This document shows positions 1 to 11,554 of a stretch of DNA of 64,000 nucleotides, piece after piece. Under the pieces are notes generated by a model. That model searched no databases. It was not told the DNA's origin and saw nothing but the letters and a program-made list of their open reading frames with translations. This DNA comes from Sepioteuthis lessoniana. Taxonomy: Eukaryota; Mollusca; Cephalopoda; Myopsida; Loliginidae. Position 1 is the stretch's first letter. The number at the start of each line of letters is the position of its first letter. The stretch spans positions 107,304,207-107,368,206 of the forward strand of contig OY757917.1 of NCBI GenBank assembly GCA_963585895.1, given 5' to 3'. The translations under genes were made by a program, and so were the position numbers.

Positions 1-30
1 ATAGATAGATAGATAGATAGATATATATAT
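1..30. repeat. (ATAG)n(AT)n microsatellite, cut by window edge
   Basis: Six ATAG units run into an AT stretch. The tract begins at the window edge, so its full length is unknown. Confidence 0.9.
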
Positions 31-393
31 GCACATTATTGTACAACATCACTTTAAGATATGCCGTGACAAAGTGACGGACGCCAAAAAGATTTAGTAA
101 GGTTAAAGACAGAAACACATTGTCACATAGAATAAAGCCAAAATGAATGATCGGATTTAACAGCATGTCAGCCTGTCTCTGGATATTTTATATCTTGGTG
201 TTTGGGCATCACGGCAATTAAAAGTTCTTAAAGACATTTTTGTGCTATTTTGTAATTTCTATTTTCTGTATGCATAAGTATATGCTATCAAGTATGTCAA
301 TCAAAACAAAATTTCATCAGTGTTATATGGTTTTAATATTGCTTCGTTGGGTTTCATGGTTAATCGACCCTTGTAGATTATTATATGCCATAT

Positions 394-441
<48 letters not shown>

Positions 442-634
442 GTAAACGATTAGTTTGTCAGTAAAAATTTTAAACGCGCAAGAATTCATTTGTCTGTTCA
501 CAGTTAAATAGTTTTAAGCATCGAAATGTATTGCTAGCACTTAGTTAAATCGTTTTATGACTAATAATTCGATTTGACTCGTAGATGGGACTGTAATTAT
601 TAGTAGCACACTGTATCAAAGTGGACTTTGGAGT
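31..634. other. AT-rich DNA with a (TA)n tract, no gene seen
   Basis: There is no recognisable coding or RNA feature. A pure (TA)n microsatellite occupies about 396-437. The short ORFs reading repeated Tyr-Ile across it are artefacts of the dinucleotide repeat. The right part (about 490-634) may be the AT-rich end of the nonautonomous element that follows. Confidence 0.6.
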
Positions 635-790
635 AATGGCAATGAAGGTGTACTTCATATTTCCTAAAGCTCCAGAACCGATGCTTATTCAACTAATTTA
701 GTTAGAGACATAATCAGTATACTCATTAGAGTGGAGCCTACCCTTCAGTATTCGGCGTTTTCTACTGAACCAGCCGACTGACCAATATAG
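635..790 (-). mobile_element. decayed core of nonautonomous element family N
   Basis: The stretch with 'taatggcaatgaa', then 'aagctccagaacc', then 'cattagagtgga' follows the same order as the better copy at 45425-45872 ('caatggcaatgaa', 'aatctccagcatc', 'cattggggggggagt'). That copy is also in minus orientation. The copy here is strongly diverged and no target-site duplication is visible. The surrounding AT-rich DNA to about 1100 probably belongs to the same insertion but cannot be aligned by eye. Confidence 0.45.
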
Positions 791-1206
791 TTTCAAATAT
801 TCTTAGCTGATACTAATCCTATGTACATGATTATAAGATTTCAAGAAATGATTTCTATTTAAGAATGATTACTTCTCTTCTCACTCTTAAATGGTTTCAA
901 GTATTATTTTATTATATTAATAATCATATGGTTTCAAGAAGATATTTTATTTTAATAAGAGCAATTTGATTGTACACACTTATAGGGATCAAGTAACTAA
1001 TATAGATCCATATTTGACAATTACAGCTTCAACTATAAGCAGAAGTATTCATAGATTGGGCCATAACAGGTACTAACATTCGATGTCAAAATAGAGCTGG
1101 GATAGTCTTTACTCCCCAGAGCTCCATAAAAAAACCTAATTATCAGCCATGACCAAGAAACGCAAATTATTATTTTGTTGCTGTTGTCGCTGTGTTTTTT
1201 CTGTTT

Positions 1207-1273
1207 CTTGTTGTTTTTGTAGTTGTTGTAGTTGTTGTTGTTGTTGTTGTTCTTCTTCTTCTTCTTCTTCTTC

Positions 1274-1317
<44 letters not shown>
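1207..1317. repeat. compound (TTG)n(TTC)n(TTA)n trinucleotide tract
   Basis: Three adjoining trinucleotide runs follow one another: TTG to about 1250, TTC to about 1274, then TTA to 1317. Six-frame reading gives homopolymer peptides (Ile, Arg, Thr or Leu, Val, Tyr) that are not genes. The TTA run abuts minus-strand RLE LINE sequence, so it probably began as that LINE's (AAT)n tail, as at 49585-49620 and 52666-52685. Confidence 0.85.
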
Positions 1318-2890
1318 TTCCTTTTCTTAGCCAGGTCTACGTGTGAGATGTTGTTTATTAGTCGTTTAAAACGCCCATATAGATGTTTTTCTTTCCATTT
1401 TTGCTTCCAAGTTATTGTCATTCTGTTGTCCATCTTGCAGTCAGTATCGTTTCCGACGGCTGTAATCAGTCCCCCAGGACTCTTCTTAATATTCTGGCCT
1501 TTCTCAACAATGTTCTAGTTTGGATGTTTCTTGCTCGTCCTCCAATGTCCAAGAGCTCCAGTCCCCTTTCCAAGCTTTTTTGAACAGTTCGAAAATGCAA
1601 ATTACTTGTGGTATTTGCGTCAAACACTTGTTCAAATGCTTTCTTAGTTTTCAGGCAAGGTTCAAGTACTTGTCTATCGCCTCATTTTCTTTGATTTTAA
1701 TTCTGTCATTTGCAAGAAGAGTACATTCCATTTGACAGCACGTTTTCTTTTGTTTATTATCAGGTGATCTGGTATTTTGTTCGGCATTAGGTTATCTATC
1801 TGAATCTAAAAATGACAGAGACTTTTATGCGTCTCATTCTTCAGGGCAGATTCTGGTTAGTTCCTGTACCATTTGATAGTATCGTCAAATACCAGTTTCC
1901 AAAACGGATGTCCACAACGTCCCTTTCCCCAACCAGTCGTGCCTTGTCTCATACATTTGTACAAGTTGGCTACTTTGGCTTATATTATTAATGGTTTTGT
2001 CTCTGTCATCACTTAATCTGAAATTTCTATTCTACTGTGGATTATCAATTTTCCTGTTAGCATAACTGCTCATTATGGCATTGTTTAGAACTTAGCATAC
2101 GTTTTTAAAATTTTCCCTTTGGAAGCGTTATCCAAGTCATCCCGAGTGAGATTTCGCCAATTTGTCATTTGAAATATCCACACAGTTGTTTTCTTCCCAT
2201 TTCTGTTTCTTAGTTTTTAGTTTATGTTTTTTTTTTGTCCTGGTGTTGTCACTCGTCTTACTGGCAGATGAATTTAGTCTTTTTTTGTTATTGTAGTCCT
2301 TGAGAACTTGTATTGATGTATGAACACAATCTTCAATCCTGATAAGACTGCTTCGTTTTCTTGACACAAATGGCCATTTTTTGTGATCAATCGTAGGTAA
2401 TTCCTTGAGCACAATGCTCATTCTTCTTGTTCTCTCGTCTATTTCTCAGAGTTCCACCTTTTTTCCATTTTAAGAATGCTCCTGAGTATCTTATAAAGGG
2501 AGCATCTCTGCTTGCTTGATGGTTACTTGTTCAATATTCATACTTATCAGTAATTTTCGTTTCTTCAAACATTTCTGATACTTTCCTGATTTCGCAGTTT
2601 TATTTCTTCTCTTATTTCTCTTTTTCCAGATTTTATTTTGAGCATGGCCCAATTTTTTTTAATGCTAAATACGATTCCACTCTCCAGACTGTATATTATT
2701 ACTATTTGTATTAGTATCTCCATGTCACTTTCATTTTTTTCTTTTTTTTTTTTTTTTGCTTACAGCTTGATATCGTTTATGTACATATACTTTGGAAGAA
2801 AGCACGTCGCCCTTGCTAAAGTTTTTCCCCCGCTGTTAATAACACTTCATAATTTTTCTTGACTTCTATGATGAATTTTTGACTTTGTTG
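1318..2890 (-). pseudogene. RLE-type LINE fragments, minus strand (group 1)
   Basis: These are decayed pieces of the LINE family best seen at 43-52 kb. On the minus strand, 1455-1590 encodes the extreme C-terminus, with a 'TLL..ARILRRVLG'-like end. About 1600-1860 encodes the endonuclease core, including 'KIKENEAIDKYLNLA' and a 'PDHLIINK' piece upstream. 1320-1450 encodes the linker ('KQKWKEKHLYGRFKRL') that normally lies N-terminal to these, so the order is tail then linker: a tail-to-head junction. 2137-2421 encodes another linker copy ('KQKWEENN'), and about 2750-2800 encodes a mutated RT catalytic box, YIND for YMDD. Stops and frameshifts are frequent and no copy is functional. Identity follows from comparison within the window; the clade (R2/R4/NeSL-like) is inference. 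Confidence 0.6.
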
Positions 2891-2891
2891 G

Positions 2892-2936
<45 letters not shown>
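2891..2936. repeat. (ATT)n microsatellite, likely LINE tail
   Basis: This is a pure ATT run. Read on the minus strand it is (AAT)n directly downstream of the LINE fragment at 2937-3430, which matches the (AAT)n tails of the plus-strand copies. Confidence 0.8.
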
Positions 2937-3430
2937 TCACTACTTCCGAGGTTTCACAGCAACCCTAGATCGTGGCCTTTCACATAAGGATGTGTGACAA
3001 CAAGTCTCTTCAGATCTCAAGGTCTCTACTTTGCATTCCAGCCAATCTTGATAATGCTGTCATCTGTATCGTTTAAATTCTTCTTTCCAGTTCCTTAAAT
3101 CCTTTTTCGGGCTTCTTGGGACCGTTCCAAGCAACGCAACGGCGTATATTTTCACCGTTATCTTTGTGTTCTACGTTTATCATCACTTCTCTGACTTAGT
3201 TCAAGTATTTGCTCATCAATACTCTTTTATTTTCACATCTGAGTCCGCTGGGATAGCAAAATCAACAAGCTGAAAAAGTTTTTCACTTGTTAATCGTCAT
3301 TAAATCATCTCTTGTGACAGTGATTAGGTTATTAGTGTGTGTCTCAAAATCCGGACAGAATTTTGTTCGCTCGGATGGATTAAGGTTTGGGAAAATACAG
3401 TTTGAGAGTATGATCAAACTAAAATTTCTT
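2937..3430 (-). pseudogene. 3' end of a diverged RLE-type LINE
   Basis: The minus-strand translation around 3200-3290 reads 'LVDFAIPAD' followed by 'VKIKE'. This corresponds to the 'IVDF.V.ADHRVKL' endonuclease segment of the copy at 43-45 kb. Downstream to 2937 the match becomes weak, and the sequence ends at an (AAT)n tract. It appears to be a different subfamily from its neighbours. Frameshifts interrupt it. Confidence 0.45.
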
Positions 3431-3649
3431 TTATGCTTCCCCGAGGATCATATTTTCTACCTGATTAAGTCTTTTTTTTTTGTAGTTCTTTTGTGCTGGC
3501 TGTAATCGCTTACAATTGGATTCAATGGTATCGTCTTTAACATCTCATAACCTACCCTTATTCTTCTACTACGTATTATCAGTTTTCGCTTCAATATAAT
3601 TTACCCTTATGGTGTTGTTTGAGCTGTTAATAAATATATTCACTTCTTC

Positions 3650-4690
3650 TCAAGAGTCTCCCTTTTTTTCGCCAATGTCCAAGTCTTCTTGAATGAAATT
3701 TCGACAGTTTGACGATTAAGATATCCACACATTAATTTGTCTTTCTATTTTTGTTTTCCAGTTTTTGCTGCTTTTCTTTTTTGTTCTCGTGTTGTTAACG
3801 GTGTTACAGACGGTTCTAGTAATGGTATCCTTGTATTCATACATTTCCACAATCCTCAATGCTGTTAAGTCCTTTTAGGCCTTCTTGATAAATATATTTC
3901 TATATCACCTGTAGGATGTAAAGCCTTGAGTAAATCATCTACTCCCTTGCCCTTTGTTCCATTTATCTGTGTTCCTTACTCGTCCTTTTTACGAATGATT
4001 CTGTGCATTTTACAAGCGAGGCTCCTCTGGTGTTTATTCCTTGTGTGAAGTTTCAACTGGTTTAGTGAAATTTTCCTGTTATTCTGATGTACTCTTTTCA
4101 TATTTTTTCTTTTACATTGGTTTGTTTGATGGTGACTTTTCCACTACACCAATGTCATTGTAATTCTTATTTTCTCCAAGCGTTCTGATGCTTTCCTTAT
4201 TTGGCAGTTTTATTTCTTCCTTTCCCTTTTCTCACTTTTAGTTTTCAGGAAGGTTCATTTTTCAATAAAACTTTCTATTCTTACATCCTGAGCGATGCTA
4301 TTATTATTTGTATCACGATATCCTGTTCTCTTTCATTGTTTGCATTTATACCTTGATATCATCAATGCACATAAGGTGTTTATCTTATTTCGTAATTTTG
4401 TAAATCTGAAGGCTCGTGTGCATTTCATAAATACCTAGTTGAATGGCATTATTGTTGTAACAAATAACAATAGCAAGAGTGTGTCTTCCTGAAAAATGTC
4501 TCTTTGAATTTTCACCTCTGATAGGGTTTTGTTTCCAATTGTTTATTCAACTTTGCAGTTTTCCTCGGCTTTTTTGAAGACGTTTATGATATTTTGTACA
4601 TTTTTAGACGTTCCATTATATCCAGTTTATGTGAGCGGATCATAAGACTTCTTCTTGTCAATATATGCCTTGGTTACATTTTCTGTATTG
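3650..4690 (-). pseudogene. RLE-type LINE fragment with RT palm remains
   Basis: Minus-strand remains appear in the expected order for a reverse transcriptase. About 4640-4670 encodes 'AYIDKKKSYDPL', matching RT motif A. About 4545-4610 encodes 'NVQNIINVFKKAEENCKVE', the helix after motif A. About 4335-4375 encodes 'LMCIDDIKV', a mutated YMDD box. 3690-3850 encodes the lysine-rich linker (Asn-Trp-Lys-Thr-Lys-Ile-Glu-Arg). Frames change between these pieces, so the copy is dead. It lies in the same orientation as the fragments on either side. Confidence 0.5.
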
Positions 4691-6535
4691 TCTTGGCCAC
4701 TCTGAGAATGTAATGATCTGTATATTGTACGTTATTCGTTCCTCGTTTTTCCTTCGTAGTTTCCTTCCTGTTCTTCTAGAAATATTTTCCTGCATTCAAA
4801 CAAAGTAGTAGATTTCTTTGTATATCTGGGTTATTATAATATTCCTCATTATATCTTATTGGTCAATGGTCGCTTTGATGATTCCTTTTTGAGTGTTTTT
4901 CTTGATCAGGATATATTTCCCCTTTGTCATAATTCGAGTATGCCTGCTTCTTGCAAGAATTGCTCAGTCACAGGGCCGATCTGTCGTGGATATACGCAAT
5001 TGTTTTAAACAGAATCCAAGAATGTCATCATGCCCTGATTTTTTTTTCAAATTTGTTGTTTTTTTGAGAGTTGATCTTTGTGAGTACAATGTATGTCCAC
5101 CTGGGAGTCTTCGTCAATTTCATATTTTTTATCAATTCATGATTTATGTTATGTTTTTCTGTTCCAATATCTAATTCAACATGTTTTATTTCTTTTGCAT
5201 CCGGTTAATACTTAATCCGACTTGTTAATATAATTTTACTTTCGATATTAGGGAATGTCAGTTGTCTTTTATTCATTCTTTTGTATTGCTTGACTCTATC
5301 CAGGTTTTTTTGAGTCCCACCTCTCTTGGCAATGACTTTTGATTTGTTTCTACGAGTTTAGTCGTCAGAATTTTATGCGCTGGTCTGTTTTTGGTTTTCT
5401 CATTCCATTGAGTATTTTAAAAAAAATCTTCTTTAGTAGTTTCTCTTGTTGACGCATTTTCTTTAATTATCTTTCTGGCATTATTTTCTCTTTATGTTTT
5501 GCACTTCTGTTTTGGGTTCTTTAAGTGATTGCCTTTCTTTATAACTGATTTACCTTGTTTCTGCATAAATTAGATCAGTGATTTTGGTGATGATATCGGT
5601 TGGGATATGTTTCAAAAATCTTTTTAACTTTTAATTTTCTACCTAGCATTTGTTGAATCTTGAATCCTTAGGAAGTGTATTGTAATCGTTCTTTCAGGGA
5701 AGTTGTTTGTTAATCAATTATCCATTTTTTGTCTCCTTGTGTTAACTCTTATGTGATGTTGGGATTTGTGGTGATTTGCTTTTCAATATTTAGTGCTTCG
5801 ATTCGTATAGCTGGACTTCGCTAGTGTGTATACTTCACGACGTACCTGTCTACATTACCAAAGTCAGAAAACCAGTCATCAAAATAATTCTAGTTTGATC
5901 GGCAAGTTTTTGGCTTGTATTAAATTCAGCGGATTTCTTCCAAATTTCTCATATGGCTTTTTGTTGACTTCTTTTGAAATAACAGTGGATTACATTGTTG
6001 TTATCTTCTTTTGTCAATTTTTTTTACTTTGGTTTCTCTCGAAATTATTGTTGTTTTACTCTATGTTTATGTACCTAAAATAAAAACAAAATTTCCAGGA
6101 CGACGACCGGATCCCTCATGTTAACTACGATGGGAACACCTGCCTAAATTTTCACTCATATCTATACTCTGCGTCCCACGTTGATTTAGATTTGGATGTA
6201 CCATTTTTATGGGTAGTACATTGCAGCTTACCAGACCTAGGAGTTGATTATTATTTGTGCTCTTGTCACAGATGGGAGCTGAAATGGAAGAAGAAATATT
6301 TACTTTTCACAAAAAATACTTCTACCTTTAAAATTACGAAATGTTATCTTTGTATAAATCCAAGGGTTCTTTTCATTTGTTGTTTTTAAGATTTCAAATT
6401 CAATTCAGATTTTAGATTGCTACATCTGACTTGAATAGGGTATGTAATATTTAGACACGTTTAGTTTTGACGATCCTGTTCTGGATGATATCGATTCTTC
6501 ATCTGGTTTGTTATTCTGCAGTTGTTACTGTTGCT
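4691..6535. other. T-rich DNA, possible 5' remains of the minus-strand LINE
   Basis: The composition (T-rich on the plus strand, A-rich on the minus strand) continues that of the LINE fragments to the left, so this may be the N-terminal part of the same insertions. I could not identify motifs. Plus-strand ORFs at 4893-5174 and 5826-6083 are rich in Phe and Leu, as expected from antisense T-rich DNA. I do not consider them genes. Confidence 0.4.
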
Positions 6536-6905
6536 GTTATTATTATTATTATTATTATTGCATTTTTTCTGCGCCCTAACTGATAGTATTTCAATGGAGT
6601 CTTAGTGAAAGAACGTCATTTTAAGCCTCCAGGACTCTTCTCAATATTCCGTCCGATCTCAACCATGCTTTAGTTTGTCTGTTCTCGATTCATCCTCCAA
6701 TTTCCAACTCTTCCAGCTCTCTTTCTAATTCTTTGGCGACCGTTTAAACATGACAATTAAAATTGTTATCACTTTTGCCCTCACGTTCCACAGTCTTTGT
6801 AGTTTTTATGAAAATCCAAGTACTAGTTTATTTTTCCGTTTTCTTTGATTTTGACTCTGCGGCAAAGTCCACTATTGAAAAGTTGTCTTTTTTTGAGGAT
6901 GATAA
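6536..6905 (-). pseudogene. 3' end of RLE-type LINE with (AAT)n tail
   Basis: 6536-6560 is an ATT run, (AAT)n on the minus strand. Directly upstream on the minus strand, 6590-6750 aligns with 1440-1590: both have 'ccaggactcttct.aatatt', then 'catcctccaat.tccaa'. Still further upstream, about 6840-6900 encodes 'VDFAAESKSKKTEK', a decayed endonuclease segment. This gives a complete tail architecture (endonuclease, C-terminus, AAT tail) in a dead copy. Confidence 0.55.
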
Positions 6906-7029
6906 TTATCACTTGGTCTCGTTTTCAGGCTGTAATTAAATGATCACATTGTATGTCAATATTCCGGTGAATTTTCGACGTCTCAATCCTAAGGGTGGAT
7001 TCTGGGTCGTGCATGTAATATTTTATAGA

Positions 7030-7320
7030 ATGTATTTACCAACCCCTCCATATTATTTTGATGCAATACCAGCTCAATTTCTAAGCGGGGTTTGAGAGGT
7101 TCGCATTCTGAGTTTCCCTTACCGTCAACCGATTGCCATACAAAGACTAAAGAACTAAGTCTGTCCTATTTTTCCCCTTGGCCGAATGGAGTATAATTCG
7201 ATCCATATAATTCCCAAAGGGGTTGGCGCTATTTGGAATGCAAACAGCCTCGTGAAAGTTTTAATCTTGGGTCTTGGTTTCCACTTCCTACGATGACATC
7301 GATTACACTACAAAAACCCC
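7030..7320 (-). mobile_element. tRNA-derived SINE, family B, minus strand
   Basis: The block starts 'tttaccaacccctcc' and ends near 'attacactaca'. It is the reverse complement of the SINE at 15807-16099 and collinear with the copies at 35030-35314, 38050-38335 and 42567-42864. It is one of the more diverged copies. Family B has a tRNA-like head ('cccgtggtgtaatgg'), a middle with 'agctatgggtaaatagtagga', and a 3' end with 'ggaggggttgggtaaatatg'. Confidence 0.7.
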
Positions 7321-7824
7321 ATAACATTTTGTAATATGGTCAAATTGAAATTTCCTGTACAATTCGCAGCAGGTCATTTTCCCGACATCGTTCGTCTCTA
7401 GTTTTATATTCCTTTTGCCCTAATTGGCTTACTATGTGCTTAATCGTTTCGAATCTATCATAGCATAACCTACGTATGTATTTATGTATGTATTTATATA
7501 TTTATGTACATCGATAAATGTAAATGATATCAAATTGTATCAGTATAACAGTATTAATTATTTGCTAAATGTTTTATAAGTTAGGAATAATTCAAAAGGT
7601 AGTTAATAAGATAGAAAAATATTTCCCGATATTGAAGAAGAAAGGAAAGCATTTTTTACTTTTCTCATAGACAAAAGCCAGTGGACCCAGCAAGATCATA
7701 TAGTAAAAGACCAATTTTTTTTTTTTTTTTTTTAGTGATTTTTCTACTCAGGTTGTGAACTTGGAAAACTCCCTCGAGTTAGTTTGGGATGACAAGTTGC
7801 AAGTTAGAAGTCAGTCGCTGTTAA

Positions 7825-7826
<2 letters not shown>
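7321..7826. other. no gene recognised; contains a 20-bp T run
   Basis: This is AT-rich DNA with a homopolymer T run at about 7713-7732. Nothing else could be assigned. Confidence 0.5.
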
Positions 7827-7870
<44 letters not shown>

Positions 7871-7992
7871 CGAATGGAAACGTAACCCAGTCGTTTGTGT
7901 CCACCACTCAATAATATAGTCGATCTAGAAATGATCCTTGTTATGGGGATAAAAAAACCTTTATGCTCAAAAGGCAAACGATAACTACGTAG

Positions 7993-8029
<37 letters not shown>
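7827..8029. repeat. two (TA)n tracts flanking a short unique segment
   Basis: TA runs occupy 7827-7868 and 7993-8029. The second abuts the 3' end of a minus-strand family-A SINE (8030-8170), whose tail is (TA)n. The tract is therefore best read as that SINE's expanded tail. Confidence 0.8.
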
Positions 8030-8170
8030 GTCATTCACAGACAGATCTGTTTCGTTCTATCAGAACTCATCATTGTGGCCAGACTGTAGCTACCCATAGC
8101 TGGGATCGAAACCTGGTTTGACCCAAACGCCAAGCCGAAGTCTCTAACCATTCAGCCATGAGCAGCCACT
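8030..8170 (-). mobile_element. tRNA-derived SINE, family A, minus strand
   Basis: On the minus strand this reads a tRNA-like head ('gctgctcatggctgaatgg'), a B-box-like 'ggtttcgatccc', then 'gagttctgatagaacgaaac', a CTGTCTGTGAATGAC end and a (TA)n tail. The 3' end is shared with the copies at 17296-17515, 17637-17830 and 21872-22066. The head differs somewhat from those, so it may be a subfamily. Confidence 0.7.
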
Positions 8171-8319
8171 ACCTGCGAAGTAATTTTTTAAACGGTTATG
8201 AATCACAATTACTATTGTTTACATGCATCCGTTCTACGGCTGCCGAGACCTCAATTCAAATACGAAGAGGCTTGCAATGAACGCTAATGAACTCAAACCT
8301 ATGGGGGTAGGGGAGTATC

Positions 8320-8445
8320 AGTGTGACTAGACAGTAGATACCCATAGCTGGGATCGAAACCCGGTTTGACTCAAATGCCAAGCCGAAGCCTCTAACCATT
8401 CAGTCACGAGCAGCCATTAGCTGCGAAGTAAATTTTTAAATATAC
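8320..8445 (-). mobile_element. second tRNA-derived SINE, family A subfamily
   Basis: This is a near duplicate of 8090-8185: both read 'tacccatagctgggatcgaa' and then 'ctctaaccattcag' followed by 'gagcagcca'. It lacks the 'gaacgaaac...ctgtctgtg' 3' section. It is followed on the right by (AT)n(GT)n. The two copies lie about 250 bp apart in the same orientation. Confidence 0.65.
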
Positions 8446-8448
8446 ATA

Positions 8449-8460
8449 TATATATATATA

Positions 8461-8533
<73 letters not shown>
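8449..8533. repeat. (AT)n(GT)n compound microsatellite
   Basis: A short AT run is followed by about 70 bp of pure GT. The polarity (AT before GT on this strand) is the same as at the other compound loci after strand correction. Confidence 0.9.
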
Positions 8534-8536
<3 letters not shown>

Positions 8537-9397
8537 GCAATGTTTAGCACTGTTGGGACATCGTCTTGCAAGTTTCTTAAAACTTCGCTCAATTTCTTTA
8601 AAAATATCAAGAAAGTATACTTGTTATCCCACTAAAAAGGCCGAATAAGATATTGTCCAAAACAACGGGACAAAAACAACAAAAATAAATAATGGGGATA
8701 CACGTAAATTTATTCAGTAGAATTATATGATGTTCGTAGTTGAATTATTGTTGCATGGAGAATAAAATACATAACCCATTTTGTGGTGTCATACTAATAT
8801 TATTCATAGTATAGTTAAATGGTTGAAAGTTGAATGCCACACTAACCGTCCGAAAGAGCTAAACAACGATCATTGATAAAAACGTAATAATTCCGGGGAA
8901 ATAATTATCACGGAAAAATTCAAGTATATTCGAATATTAGTTATCAGTTGTTTCGTGCCATACGTACAAGACGTTTCATTCTAATGAATAGTATTCCTTA
9001 AGAACTCACCAATAACTGGTGACTAAAACGTGTGACAGTATATTTTATATGCAAGGACTCGTTAAGAATAAGCTTAAATTTCTTATATAATCAATTAATT
9101 ATAGAGTAATTGCTTGTCTTTGATTTGTTAAGTAATATAATTCGAGTGGAGAGCTCTCGGTCAGGGGTCTAGGAAATTATATACTGGTCACTTGAATGCC
9201 AAAATAAAATTTTCATTTAACCAATGAATGTGCTACACTATCTGTTAAATTTTCGTCGCATGGCTCATAAAATGCTTTAAACTGTTTTTAAAATAACTTT
9301 TCTCCAAAACTATTTTCTTCAGACGATGGCATGAAGTCGAAACTTATTGAGAACAATTAAACGATAAATAACAATTCCTATTCGTTTCACCACTTTT

Positions 9398-9400
<3 letters not shown>
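8534..9400. other. no feature recognised
   Basis: This is AT-rich unique-looking DNA without an ORF of note, an RNA-like fold or a repeat match that I could find. A (TA)n tract follows at 9401-9432. Confidence 0.5.
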
Positions 9401-9435
<35 letters not shown>

Positions 9436-9841
9436 GTAAGATGGGTAAACTCTCGGCTATATTTCGGAGAAACAAAAATGGCACTGAGATCTCATATGAC
9501 CAGTTGGATGTACGAAAACTATATGGAAATATACAGAAATCCTATAAATTATATATATTCGAAGACATCGCAATTGGCTGCGAGAAGTCTTTGCAATCTT
9601 CTAGCAGCTTTTCCGACGTTATCCCAGCCAAAAGTTCGTGCTAGGGCTACCGACATTATTATCAAGCAGTGGAGTAAGCCGTTCCTACTTTTTGGAGAAA
9701 TAAATTGCATCATCGGGTTGTTTTCCACACAGATAGAGCCTAACTGAATCTACTTTATTAAACAGTAGACAAAGCCATAAAACAAATATACCAGATGCAT
9801 TAAATGAATATTTTAAAATGGTAATAATTTGCTTGTGGCAC

Positions 9842-9844
<3 letters not shown>
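9401..9844. other. (TA)n tract and unassigned short ORFs
   Basis: 9401-9432 is (TA)n. The 70- and 89-codon overlapping ORFs at 9432-9644 and 9478-9747 resemble no family I know and show no signal peptide or motif. The stretch may be repeat-derived, but I see no partner for it in the window. Confidence 0.35.

Positions 9845-9931
<87 letters not shown>
9845..9931. repeat. (AT)n(GT)n compound microsatellite
   Basis: About 40 bp of AT run directly into about 48 bp of GT with no interruption. Confidence 0.95.
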
Positions 9932-9934
<3 letters not shown>

Positions 9935-11119
9935 ATGAAAAAAGTGAAGACACAAATAGTAAATTTACATTTGTTTTATTTGATTTTGATTCCCTTTAAG
10001 CAGTTTCAACTATTAGTAATTGTCAGTTGAGAAGCATTTAAGAAAGTTTTAAACAAAATTTGCAACATCTTTGAAACGTCTAAAAATATACTTACGACGT
10101 AGCCGATCCAATTATTGATTTTTTTTTCTTATCTTCAAGCGTCTTCGATTAACATTCATATATTAGTAGTGAAGATAACTGGCAAAATCAGTTTTTCATT
10201 TCGGAGGTATATATAAATCTTGAGACGAAGTGTCTTTCAAATTAGCTGAGACTGATTGGTTTGTTTATTTGCTTATTTGTGTTTTTACATGTCATAACAA
10301 ATTTGTCCAAACTACTTCAATGCCGTGCTATCTACGTTTAAGTAATATTCATTTGGGGTCTGTGGTTGTCAATACTGTATCCATAATCATCATTTTTTTT
10401 CTACTATCATCGTTATATTGTCCATGTATTTTTTGTTGTTTTGGTTCTTTCTGTGATTCTGAACTATGCAGCAGTAAAAATCGTGGCCGTTAGATCGGAA
10501 ATGTTGTTCCTCAAGTATTAGTTTGTTGTAATCCATTGATTTGATTTAGCGTCTGTAATTATCTAATCTAAAGTAAAATGGTTATATTAGATTTTTTTCT
10601 CAGCATGTGTACTTTGGTAAGATAAATTACATGTTTTTGTTCAAAAATTATATTCATTGTAAAATTTAAAAGTCTTTTTAGTTGAATGAGTTTATGGATT
10701 TGAGGTGTTTGTAGCATAGGTATTTCTTAATATTTAAATGTCGTGGCGTTTTAGAGGGTCAGCATCAAGAAATGTTGGGTGACAATGACCTAGAATATTT
10801 TAAAAAGGAGGCAAAGGACACAAGATCTTCCAGGTTGTGTCACCTTTAGAAGAAAATTGATAACAGGAACAGATGGGAAGGCGATAAGTGGTTACAATTT
10901 CTGCTTAGGATTAGAATATAGTTTCTGTGAGTTCAAGCTAAGATCAAGGTGTCTCTCCCCTGCACTTATACCAAGGATGAGAGCGCAATTCGGTCCTGAA
11001 ATCGAATATATTATTTGTCCTTCTCCTTTAAGGTATACGTAAAATTAAAATAAATACACAAATGCAATACATATATAATTCAACAAAAGAATATATCTAA
11101 TAAAAATCAACGTTATCTA
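9932..11119. other. no feature recognised
   Basis: This is AT-rich DNA. The only larger ORF (10230-10493, 87 codons) is rich in Phe, Leu and Cys and has no recognisable domain. 10730-11040 is somewhat less AT-rich and could be an old repeat, but I found no second copy. Confidence 0.45.
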
Positions 11120-11290
11120 CAATGTCAAGGGCACCTGCGGTGGTGTAATGATTTACAAGCTAGACTAGCAAACCTTCCCGAGTGAGTTCGAGTTTCATTG
11201 GGTGCCCACTTTATACGGCCTTGTGTCACATGTAAGCAAAAGGCTTAGTAAATTACAAGCACTATGTTAAACTAACAGCATTTGGATCAA
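11120..11290 (+). mobile_element. tRNA-derived SINE fragment, family G
   Basis: A head-like 'cacctgcggtggtgtaatg' is followed by 'gcaaaccttcccgagtgag', 'ttcgagtttcattgggtgc' and a 'gccttgtgtcacatg' segment. 16630-16745 shares the 'caaacct....gagtgagttc.agt.tcattg' section. The head resembles family B, the body does not. It is diverged and no target duplication was found. Confidence 0.5.
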
Positions 11291-11301
11291 GTTCGATAAA
11301 A

Positions 11302-11553
11302 ATCATCATCATCATATCGCGCTGGTAGCACGGATATCCCTGACCCTCTCTCGCCACTCCTCCCTATCGTTCATCGCCCTAGGTAGGTCTTCAGGAAAAC
11401 ATCCCGTATCCTCACATAGCTGCTTAGAGGTATGTTCGTGCTGGTCGTCCTGCTTTTGCACGGCCATGTGTGGGGGTCCATAAGAGTACATCTCTTATGA
11501 GTTCGTCCCTGCTTCTCCAGCAGTGTCCTGCATGTCTGGCTCGTCTATAGCAG
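11302..11553 (-). pseudogene. 3' end of RTE-like LINE, minus strand
   Basis: Minus-strand translation gives the C-terminal domain of the RTE-like LINE (HAGHCW..., DVLLWTP..., then a PEDLP-like stretch) down to the stop and the (ATG)n-type tail, seen as 'catcatcatcat' at the left end. It is truncated at about 11553, exactly where the mariner sequence begins, so the two elements are directly abutted. The full domain is described at 20815-21655. Confidence 0.75.
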
Positions 11554-11554
11554 C

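Noticed and set aside
1170-1518. ORFs with runs of Ile, Arg, Thr, Val or Leu
   Set aside because: They translate the trinucleotide tract at 1207-1317 and adjoining antisense LINE sequence.
2638-6083. hydrophobic plus-strand ORFs suggesting membrane proteins
   Set aside because: The T-rich strand automatically gives Phe/Leu/Ile-rich frames. The minus strand carries LINE motifs in the left part of this region.
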